Source of the DNA: DATECU01 sp035286745
GTDB taxonomy: Bacteria; Acidobacteriota; Vicinamibacteria; Fen-336
Direction: 5' to 3'
DNA length: 12,793 nt
Assembly: GCA_035286745.1 (NCBI GenBank)
Contig: DATECU010000305.1
Location: forward strand, 1 to 12,793
A program made the position numbers and the translations under genes. The notes beneath the pieces were generated by a model. It was not told where the DNA came from, did no database searches, and worked only from the letters and a program-made list of their open reading frames with translations. This document shows, one piece after another, positions 1 to 5,791 of the stretch; the stretch's first letter is position 1, and the number at the start of each line of letters is the position of its first letter.

Positions 1-1292
1 AGCGCCAGGCGCAGGTCCTCGGCCCGGAGGGAGTAGGCCTTGAAGACGTTCTTGGTCTCCCCCGGGTCCTCCCGGATCGCGTACAACTCCGGCTTCGGCG
101 CGTCGATGTACTTCCAGGTCCCGTCGCGCAGGGCGCGCAAGTGCTGCCAGCCGTAGTGGAAACGCGTGAAGTAGGTCTCGGAGTAGGCGCGGCCCCCCGC
201 GTCGGCGCCGGGATCGAGGACCAGACGGGCCAGCGAGCGGCCGTCGATCCCCTCCTCCGGCGGCAGACCGACCAGGTCGAGCACGGTCGGCATCAGATCC
301 ACGGTGGCGACCTGAGCCTGGCTGCGCCCGCGGTCGCCCCAGGGCGTTCGCACGATGAACGGCACGTGGACGGTGGCGTCGTAGATGAAGAAGGTGTGGG
401 TCTTCTCGGCGTGCTCGCCCAGGCTCTCGCCGTGGTCGGCCGTCAGCACCAGGACCGTGTGGTCCCACACCCCGGCGGTCTTGAGCCACGAGACCAGGCG
501 GCCGACCACCTGGTCGGTGTAGGCCACCTCGCCCAGGTAGGGTTGGCCCTTGTGGCGCGAGGCGAAGGGCTCGGGCGGCTCGTAGGGGGTGTGCGGGTCG
601 TAGAGGTGGACCCAGGCGAAGAAGGGCTTCTGCTTGACCGACTCCAGCCAGGGAAGGGCCAGGTCCATCACCTCGTCGCCCTTCTTCTGGACGGTGCCGA
701 GGTTGACCACCTTGTACTTCGAGAGGTCGAAGTGGTCGGAGTAGGTGTCGAAGCCCTGGTCGAGACCCCAGCGCGAGTCGAGCACCCACGCGCCCACGAA
801 GGCTCCCGTCGCGTAGCCGGCCTGTTTCATCCGCTCCGCCAGCGTCACCTTCGAGGGGTCGAGGAAGAAGCCGCCGTTGTCGCGCACGCCGTGGTGCGGG
901 GGAATCAGGCCGGTGAAGATCGAGGCGTGCGAGGGCAGCGTCATCGGCGCGGTGGCCGTGGCCTGCTCGAACAACACCCCCTCGGCGGCGACGCCGTCGA
1001 TGTTCGGGGTCCGGATCCCGCGGAACCCGTAGCTGCTCAGCCGATCAGCTCGCAGGGTGTCGAGCGTGACGACAACCACGTTGACGGACTTTGGGGATGG
1101 ACGGCGACCCGCCAGTCGCTGGCGGGCCTCGGCGTCGGTGCGGGGCGGCCGGGTCCACAGCAAGGCCACCGCCGCCGCGACGAGCACGACCACGGTTAAC
1201 CCGGCCGCCACCATCCAGCGGCGGTTCTTCACCGGGGGGGGCGCCGCCAGGACCTTCGGTGGTCTGCCGGAGGACCGCTTCCTTCTAGCCAT
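1..1292 (-). CDS. membrane-anchored sulfatase-like (alkaline phosphatase superfamily) protein, C-terminus cut by window edge
   Basis: Reading from ATG at 1292 down to base 1 gives 430 codons with no stop, so the 3' end is missing. A basic N-terminus is followed by one hydrophobic helix (about residues 26-46), giving a type II membrane anchor with the catalytic domain outside the cytoplasm. The sulfatase fold is seen in VTLDTLRAD (metal-binding Asp78), TAPMTLPSHASIFTG (nucleophile region, residues 114-128), LYDPHTPYEPP, and TADHGESLGEH (Asp286/His287). The closing LYAIREDPGETKNV motif is typical of the domain's end, so the catalytic domain is nearly complete. The nucleophile motif is Thr118-Leu-Pro-Ser-His rather than Cys/Ser-x-Pro-x-Arg, so formylglycine chemistry is unlikely; a phosphodiesterase or phosphotransferase role is possible. 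Family members often carry a TPR tail, which could lie outside the window. There is no Shine-Dalgarno before the ATG. Fold is certain; substrate is unknown. Confidence 0.9.
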   Translation of the reverse strand, partial: MARRKRSSGRPPKVLAAPPPVKNRRWMVAAGLTVVVLVAAAVALLWTRPPRTDAEARQRLAGRRPSPKSVNVVVVTLDTLRADRLSSYGFRGIRTPNIDGVAAEGVLFEQATATAPMTLPSHASIFTGLIPPHHGVRDNGGFFLDPSKVTLAERMKQAGYATGAFVGAWVLDSRWGLDQGFDTYSDHFDLSKYKVVNLGTVQKKGDEVMDLALPWLESVKQKPFFAWVHLYDPHTPYEPPEPFASRHKGQPYLGEVAYTDQVVGRLVSWLKTAGVWDHTVLVLTADHGESLGEHAEKTHTFFIYDATVHVPFIVRTPWGDRGRSQAQVATVDLMPTVLDLVGLPPEEGIDGRSLARLVLDPGADAGGRAYSETYFTRFHYGWQHLRALRDGTWKYIDAPKPELYAIREDPGETKNVFKAYSLRAEDLRLA

Positions 1293-1300
1293 AAGGCGAC

Positions 1301-1306
1301 ACGCTA
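1301..1306 (-). promoter_or_regulatory. possible -10 element of the sulfatase-like gene (leaderless arrangement)
   Basis: On the minus strand TAGCGT lies 8 nt before the ATG at 1292, and no Shine-Dalgarno-like sequence is between them. The spacing matches the TATACT elements before the genes at 4882 and 7485. The match to TATAAT is weak (T, A and final T), so this call rests mainly on the repeated layout. Confidence 0.3.
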
Positions 1307-1385
1307 CTCGACGCCTTCGGCCGTGGTCAACTCGGCACCGGAGGGAGGGGAGGCTGACCCGGCTGACCGCCGTCCCTCGATCCAA

Positions 1386-1412
1386 GATTCCGTTTTGCCG
1401 ACAACGGAAATC
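1386..1412. repeat. imperfect inverted repeat (9-bp arms) in the divergent region
   Basis: GATTCCGTT (1386-1394) pairs with AACGGAAATC (1403-1412), leaving one bulged A and an 8-nt loop. It lies in the middle of the divergent intergenic region with no run of T after it. It could be an operator dyad or an RNA hairpin in the leader of the sulfatase-like gene. A chance dyad is also possible. Confidence 0.35.
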
Positions 1413-1432
1413 CGAATCCGGGCCGGTCGGCG

Positions 1433-1462
1433 TTGCGCCTCAGGCCAGTAAGATCATATACG
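1433..1462 (+). promoter_or_regulatory. candidate sigma70-like promoter for the small protein/TonB receptor operon
   Basis: TTGCGC at 1433-1438 and TATACG at 1457-1462 are separated by 18 bp, at the left edge of the only A+T-rich island in the region. Transcription from here would give a leader of about 140 nt before the GTG at 1611. Both hexamers are imperfect, so this is a candidate only. Confidence 0.3.
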
Positions 1463-1596
1463 AGAGTAACTTAGCTCTAGCGCTCTCCACCCTCAGTGAT
1501 GGCGCGCCGGTTGCATGTTCGCCGATCACATGCTGACCCGCGCCGCATTCTGTTGGTCCCGCATTTTGGCCGGCCCTGGCGGTTCGCCGGGGATGG

Positions 1597-1604
1597 CAGG
1601 AGGG
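1597..1604 (+). promoter_or_regulatory. ribosome-binding site deciding the GTG start at 1611
   Basis: CAGGAGGG ends 6 nt before GTG 1611. The in-frame ATGs at 1515 and 1593 have no comparable site, so the GTG is the preferred start. This places the basic n-region and hydrophobic segment of a signal peptide right at the N-terminus. Confidence 0.7.
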
Positions 1605-1610
1605 ATTGAA

Positions 1611-1955
1611 GTGATCCGCTGCTCAAAGAAAACCGGGCCCCTCGCCGGGGGCCTCGCTCTCGCCATCGGGCTGACGCTCGTGGCCCCGCCCGCGTTTGCC
1701 ACCGAGGCCCAGGCGCCGGCCCCGACGGCTCCCGTCCGTCCGACCCTCGCCGCGGCCGCAGCCGCGAAAGTGGAGGCCATGCCAGCCGCCGCGTTGGCTC
1801 AGGCCGCGCCGGTAGTCCCCGCTCCCACGACCTCGAGCGACAAGCCCTTCCTCAAGAGTGGCAAGGGTGCCGTCGCGATGGTGCTGATGGGGAGCATCCT
1901 GGGCTACATGGCCTACTCCTTCTCCCACGACCGCGTGAAGTCGCCGGCCAAGTAA
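1611..1955 (+). CDS. small exported Ala/Pro-rich protein with C-terminal transmembrane helix, unknown function
   Basis: This 114-residue protein has an N-terminal signal-like segment (about residues 9-30) with an AFA-TEA junction suggesting cleavage after residue 30. An Ala/Pro-rich low-complexity linker follows (about 31-76). A C-terminal hydrophobic helix (about 86-104) ends in a charged tail (SHDRVKSPAK). If cleaved, it would be a single-helix inner-membrane protein with a flexible periplasmic arm; if not, a hairpin spanning the membrane twice. I recognise no family, and it lacks the ExbD or TonB domain pattern. The 13-nt gap to the TonB-dependent receptor, with the receptor's ribosome-binding site overlapping this stop codon, implies co-transcription and probably coupled translation. 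A helper role for the receptor is inference from position only. Confidence 0.75.
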   Translation: MIRCSKKTGPLAGGLALAIGLTLVAPPAFATEAQAPAPTAPVRPTLAAAAAAKVEAMPAAALAQAAPVVPAPTTSSDKPFLKSGKGAVAMVLMGSILGYMAYSFSHDRVKSPAK

Positions 1956-1960
1956 GGAGA
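1953..1960 (+). promoter_or_regulatory. ribosome-binding site of the TonB receptor overlapping the upstream stop codon
   Basis: TAAGGAGA contains both the TAA stop of the small protein (1953-1955) and an AAGGAG Shine-Dalgarno, 8 nt before ATG 1969. The overlap suggests translational coupling of the two genes. Confidence 0.75.
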
Positions 1961-1968
1961 TAGACAAC

Positions 1969-4746
1969 ATGCGCAGAATCTCGATCGTCGCGCTTCTTCT
2001 CCTCGCGGCGGCGCTTCCGCTCGCCGCCCAGTCCCTCACCGGCACCGTCACCGGCATCGTCAAGGACGAGCAGGGTGGCGTGCTGCCCGGCGTTACCGTC
2101 ACCCTGATTGGCAAGACCGGCTCGCGGTCTATCGTCACCGGCGGCGATGGCACGTTCCGTTTCGCCGCCGTCGACCCCGGCACCTACTCGCTGACTTCGG
2201 AACTCCCCGGCTTCCGGGCGAAGCGCCAGGACAACATCGACGTGGGCATCGGCAAGGTGGCGGAGATCCCGATGACTCTCGGCGTGGGGGTGACGGAGAC
2301 GCTGGAGGTCGTCGGCGAGGCGCCGGTGGTCGACGTGACCACCAGTGCTACCGACAACACGCTCTCGCAGGACATGCTCTTCAACCTGCCCATCCGCCCC
2401 GACAACGCGGCCAGTCAGCTCCTGGACTTCCTGCCCGGCATCAACAGCGGATCCGCCTTTGGCGGCAACGAGGACTACGGCAGCGCGCTTCTGGTGGACG
2501 GCGTGGACACGCGCGACCCCGAGGCGGGCTCGGCTTGGACCTTCTTCAGCTTCAACATCATCGAGGAGGTGCAGGTGGGCGGTCTCGGCGCCCCGGCGGA
2601 GTACGGCGGATACACCGGCGCCGTGGTCAACACCCTTACCAAGTCGGGGGGCAACCGGCACGCCGGCCTCTTCGACGCCTACTACACCAGGGGCAGCTTC
2701 TCCGGCGACAACGTCTCGCGCGAGGCCAAGCTGGCGAACCCCTCACTCACGGATCCGGCCGTGCTCAACAAGCGGCTGGACCTCAACGGCCAGTTTTCGG
2801 GCCCGATCATCAAAGACAAGCTGTTCTTCTTCGTGAATGCGCAGCGCTTCCAGATCGACGAGGACCCGAGCGGCCCGCGCACCAGCCGCACCGAGGTCAG
2901 CCCGCGCTTCAACGGCAAGCTCACCTGGCAGCCCGGGCCGAACGACAACGTGTCCGCCAACTTCCAGTGGGACTACTACAACGTGACCGGTCGCCCCGCG
3001 GTTGCCACGGCGCTGGCCACCGACGAACTCACCTACAACCAGGATTCCCCCGAGGCCATCTGGGGCCTCCAGTGGCGCCACCTGTTTGGTGCGCGGACCT
3101 TCACCGAGGTCAAGTACGCCGGCTGGTGGGGCTACTACTACCTCGACCCGAAGGTGAACTCGCCGATCTTCCTTGACGGCTCTACCGGCGGCTACTCAGG
3201 CGGCGGCGGCAGCTTCGGGTATTACGATCGAACCCGCAACCAGCTGAACGCCTCGGTCTCCCACTACGCGGAGGCCTTCGGCAAGCACGACCTCAAGTTC
3301 GGCGTAGAAATCGAGCGCAGCTCGGTGCGCAACCGCTATGGGTTCGTGAACGACATCTACTACTACGACTACACGGAGTACTACCCCAAGGGCGAGTACC
3401 TGGCCTTCAGCTACGGCTACGACCTCGACCAGACCAGCGCCCGCGAGTCGCTCTATGCGCAGGACTCGTGGAAGCCGACCAACCGCCTGACCATCAACGC
3501 CGGCGCCCGTCTGGACCTGATGCGCGGCCGCGGCAAGGAGCTGGACAAGAAGGTCTACGACGCCAAGAGCCTCGCCCCGCGCCTCGGATTCGCCTTCGAC
3601 CTGACCGGCGACGCCAAGACCGTGCTCAAGGGTCACTACGGCCAGTACTACGAGGGCATCTACGCCGACCAGTACTACTCGGCGGTCTCCGGGATCCAGG
3701 ATTTCGTGACCTACCTCTCCGACCCCGCTGGCGAGAAGTGCGGCCCGGCAGGCCGCTGCTTCACGGAGATCGACCGCTCGCCGTCGCCTCCCTCCCGGAT
3801 CGACCCCGACATCAAGCACCCGCGTGTGGACGAGTGGACGGCGGGGATCGAGCGGGAGGTCTTCAAGAACGTGCGCCTCTCGGTCACCGGTCTCTGGCGG
3901 CAGGACCGCAACGTCCAGGGCTCGGTGTACCCGGACGCCCGGTGGACGAAGAAGACGGTAACCACCTCCACTACGGGCAACGATCCTTCGCTGCGGGGCA
4001 AGGACATCACCGTCTACGAGTGGGCGAACCGCGCCGAGTCGGAGAACAACATCCTGATCACCAACCCCGACGGCTTCCGCTACCTCGACCCGAGCGGGCA
4101 ACTCCTCGGTACCGCGAGTACAGAGCGCAAGTACAAGGCCCTGATGTTCGTCGTAGACAAGCGCTTCAGCAACCGCTGGCAGGGGCGGATCTCGTACGTG
4201 TATTCGAAGTCGGAGGGCGTGCTGAACAACACCGGCTCCAGCACCTACGGCAAGTCCTCCTTCTACGAGACGCCGACCAACGCGCTCGTGAACACCCAGG
4301 GCCCGCTTACCAACGACCGGCCGCATGAGCTGAAGGTCTTCGGCTCCTGGCTGATCCCGACGGTCGAGGTGAACCTGAGCGGCTACTACCGCTACCTGAG
4401 TGGTCGGACCTACACGCCCTTCCAGCGGTTCGGCTCCAGCTCGATCAACTGGCCGACCTCGGCCGGCCGGCAGCCGTTCCTCGAGCCGCGCGGTGGCCGC
4501 CGGCTCGACGCCGAGAGCAACCTCGACCTGCGTATCGAGAAGGTCTTCAAGTTCGGCGGTGCCGCCGACCGGGTCTCCATCTACGCCGACATCCAGAACG
4601 TCTTCAATGAGGGGACCGTCATCACGAAGAACGCCCGGTGGCCCAACGTCGCGATTGCCGGCTACGACGATCCGATCGGGTTCGAGGCACCGCAGGCGCT
4701 CACCACGCCGCGCCGGGCGATCATCGGCGCGCGCTGGAGCTTCTGA
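1969..4746 (+). CDS. Oar-like TonB-dependent outer-membrane receptor with N-terminal carboxypeptidase-regulatory-like domain
   Basis: This 925-residue protein probably binds and imports a nutrient across the outer membrane using TonB energy. It has a signal peptide (residues 1-20, ending PLAAQ). A carboxypeptidase D regulatory-like Ig domain (about 24-102) contains GIVKDEQGGVLPGVTVTL and GTFRFAAVDPGTYSL. The stretch ETLEVVGEAPVVDV is followed by a plug domain (about 125-230; LLVDGVDTRDP, GAVVNTLTKSGG). The rest is a barrel of aromatic-rich strands ending in GARWSF, with a terminal Phe typical of outer-membrane barrels. No clear TonB box is visible, as is common in this family. Two loop regions stand out: residues 385-419 (Gly/Tyr-rich) and 457-484 (10 Tyr in 28 residues). 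The only two cysteines, 591 and 597, sit close together in a probable surface loop. Substrate cannot be read; peptides or glycans are possible. Architecture is typical of Acidobacteriota. Confidence 0.95.
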   Translation: MRRISIVALLLLAAALPLAAQSLTGTVTGIVKDEQGGVLPGVTVTLIGKTGSRSIVTGGDGTFRFAAVDPGTYSLTSELPGFRAKRQDNIDVGIGKVAEIPMTLGVGVTETLEVVGEAPVVDVTTSATDNTLSQDMLFNLPIRPDNAASQLLDFLPGINSGSAFGGNEDYGSALLVDGVDTRDPEAGSAWTFFSFNIIEEVQVGGLGAPAEYGGYTGAVVNTLTKSGGNRHAGLFDAYYTRGSFSGDNVSREAKLANPSLTDPAVLNKRLDLNGQFSGPIIKDKLFFFVNAQRFQIDEDPSGPRTSRTEVSPRFNGKLTWQPGPNDNVSANFQWDYYNVTGRPAVATALATDELTYNQDSPEAIWGLQWRHLFGARTFTEVKYAGWWGYYYLDPKVNSPIFLDGSTGGYSGGGGSFGYYDRTRNQLNASVSHYAEAFGKHDLKFGVEIERSSVRNRYGFVNDIYYYDYTEYYPKGEYLAFSYGYDLDQTSARESLYAQDSWKPTNRLTINAGARLDLMRGRGKELDKKVYDAKSLAPRLGFAFDLTGDAKTVLKGHYGQYYEGIYADQYYSAVSGIQDFVTYLSDPAGEKCGPAGRCFTEIDRSPSPPSRIDPDIKHPRVDEWTAGIEREVFKNVRLSVTGLWRQDRNVQGSVYPDARWTKKTVTTSTTGNDPSLRGKDITVYEWANRAESENNILITNPDGFRYLDPSGQLLGTASTERKYKALMFVVDKRFSNRWQGRISYVYSKSEGVLNNTGSSTYGKSSFYETPTNALVNTQGPLTNDRPHELKVFGSWLIPTVEVNLSGYYRYLSGRTYTPFQRFGSSSINWPTSAGRQPFLEPRGGRRLDAESNLDLRIEKVFKFGGAADRVSIYADIQNVFNEGTVITKNARWPNVAIAGYDDPIGFEAPQALTTPRRAIIGARWSF

Positions 4747-4754
4747 CGTAGAGT

Positions 4755-4785
4755 CCCGGGGGGTGCGTTTGTCGCACCCCCCGGG
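4755..4785 (+). terminator. hairpin terminator after the TonB receptor
   Basis: A perfect 13-bp stem (CCCGGGGGGTGCG at 4755-4767 with CGCACCCCCCGGG at 4773-4785) encloses the 5-nt loop TTTGT, beginning 8 nt after the TGA stop. The stem is almost all G:C. There is no U-tract after it, so it may be an atypical intrinsic terminator or an mRNA 3'-end stabiliser. Confidence 0.75.
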
Positions 4786-4866
4786 GACCGTTCCAGGCCC
4801 CGGCGCGGAATCCCGCCGCGCAACGAACGTTGACGGCTCGTCCTCGACTCGCCATCGCTGTCGGCC

Positions 4867-4872
4867 TATACT
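4867..4872 (+). promoter_or_regulatory. -10 element TATACT placed for a leaderless transcript of the lipoprotein gene
   Basis: TATACT matches TATAAT at five of six positions and ends 9 nt before ATG 4882. A start about 7 nt downstream would give a 5' leader of only a few bases. No Shine-Dalgarno is present in those 9 nt. A good -35 is not seen at the normal distance: TTGACG at 4830-4835 is 31 nt away, and CTCGAC at 4843-4848 is weak. Confidence 0.55.
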
Positions 4873-4881
4873 CCCGGCCGA

Positions 4882-5781
4882 ATGACCAGGAATCGAGCGG
4901 CCGCGGTGGCCCTGCTGGCCGCTGCCGTCGCGGCGTGCCATCGGGATCCGCCGCTTCCATCAGACCTCAGCGGCCGTCTGGTCTTCGTCAGCGATCGCGG
5001 AGGGCGGGATGCCATCTACCAGAAGAAGCTGCCTGCCGGCGAAGCCGAGTTGTTGCTCGGTCTCCACGAGCCGGTCGGGGATCCGGCGCTCTCGCTCGAT
5101 GGCCAGGCCCTGGCGTTCAGCATGGGCGGCCGCATCGGCATCATGGATGTCGCCGCCCGCGTCCCGCGATTCCTGACCCTGGGCGTCGACTGGAAGGACT
5201 CGCGTCCGGCCTGGCGACCCGACGGCAAGGCGCTGGCGGTCATCTCCCGGCGACCCGATGCCCAGAACCACGACATCCACCTGCTGTTCACCGCGACGCC
5301 TACCGGAGTTGAGGCCCGCCAGCCGTTGACCGACACCCCAGGGCTGGACGAGACCGCGGCCGCCTTCAGTCCGGATGGCAGCTTCCTGGCCCTGGTCCGA
5401 TCGGGCGGCGTCTACCGTTTGGAGCCGGGGACCGACCGCGCCTCCCGGCTGATCACCGGTTTCCGGGTGATGCGGGGGGTGGCCTTTCTGACCTCGGGCC
5501 GGCTGCTCTCCCCCTGGACCGAGGGAAAGCTGTTCGGTCTCGATATGATGGAGACCGACGGCAAGGGCCGGGAGACGCTGGCCCAGGGCAGCGTGTTCTA
5601 CCGGGAGGTCGCCGCTTCGCCCGACGGCCGCTACCTGGCCGCCACCGTCGGTTTCGAGACCGACGTCATGAGATTGCGCCAGCGGGCCGAGATCCGCCTC
5701 TTGGACGCGCGCGGGCAGGCGGTCGGAGTGCTGGCTCGCTCCTGGCGCAGCAATAGCCATTCGCCGGTTTGGGGGCGCTAG
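4882..5781 (+). CDS. PD40/TolB-like beta-propeller lipoprotein
   Basis: This 299-residue protein starts with a short basic segment and a hydrophobic stretch ending in the lipobox VAAC, with Cys19 as the lipidation site. It is therefore probably anchored to a membrane facing the periplasm. The mature part holds WD40-like PD40 repeats recognised by their x-W/F-S-x-DG-x-x-L-A cores: about residues 69-81 (ALSLDGQALAFS), 109-120 (AWRPDGKALAV), 161-171 (AFSPDGSFLAL) and 243-255 (AASPDGRYLAATV). This is the repeat type of the TolB propeller, but the N-terminal TolB domain is absent, so it is not TolB itself. Such propellers bind proteins or ligands and have no catalytic residues here. Its stop overlaps the ribosome-binding site of the amidohydrolase gene 10 nt downstream, so the two products are probably made together. 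Specific role unknown. Confidence 0.85.
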   Translation: MTRNRAAAVALLAAAVAACHRDPPLPSDLSGRLVFVSDRGGRDAIYQKKLPAGEAELLLGLHEPVGDPALSLDGQALAFSMGGRIGIMDVAARVPRFLTLGVDWKDSRPAWRPDGKALAVISRRPDAQNHDIHLLFTATPTGVEARQPLTDTPGLDETAAAFSPDGSFLALVRSGGVYRLEPGTDRASRLITGFRVMRGVAFLTSGRLLSPWTEGKLFGLDMMETDGKGRETLAQGSVFYREVAASPDGRYLAATVGFETDVMRLRQRAEIRLLDARGQAVGVLARSWRSNSHSPVWGR

Positions 5782-5785
5782 GAGG
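5780..5785 (+). promoter_or_regulatory. ribosome-binding site of the amidohydrolase overlapping the upstream stop
   Basis: AGGAGG shares bases with the TAG stop of the lipoprotein gene (5779-5781) and ends 6 nt before ATG 5792. This is the strongest Shine-Dalgarno in the window and contrasts with the leaderless-looking first gene of this pair. Confidence 0.75.
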
Positions 5786-5791
5786 TACGTT

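Larger units (their letters stand above)
1293..1610. other. divergent intergenic region between sulfatase-like gene and small exported protein gene
   Basis: This 318-base stretch has no convincing gene. The open frames through it (for example from 1057 and from 1515) lack ribosome-binding sites or recognisable protein character. It holds an imperfect inverted repeat at 1386-1412, an A+T-richer island at about 1446-1475 unlike the surrounding sequence, and the ribosome-binding site of the next gene at its right end. It should contain promoters for both divergent transcripts. Confidence 0.7.

Noticed and set aside
141..1199. 352-codon plus-strand frame over the sulfatase-like gene
   Set aside because: It is the complement of a gene with complete sulfatase-fold motifs; its own translation is compositionally biased and unlike any family.
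1515..1610. Upstream ATG start for the small exported protein
   Set aside because: It has no ribosome-binding site and would bury the signal segment behind 32 residues; GTG 1611 has a strong site at the right distance.
4830..4872. TTGACG as -35 partner of TATACT
   Set aside because: The 31-nt spacing is far beyond the 16-19 nt used by sigma70-type promoters.
3196..4941. 581-codon open frame on the minus strand opposite the TonB receptor
   Set aside because: It is antisense to a clear receptor gene, has low-complexity Arg/Val/Leu/Gly composition and no domain pattern. Long antisense frames are expected when third codon positions are nearly all G or C.
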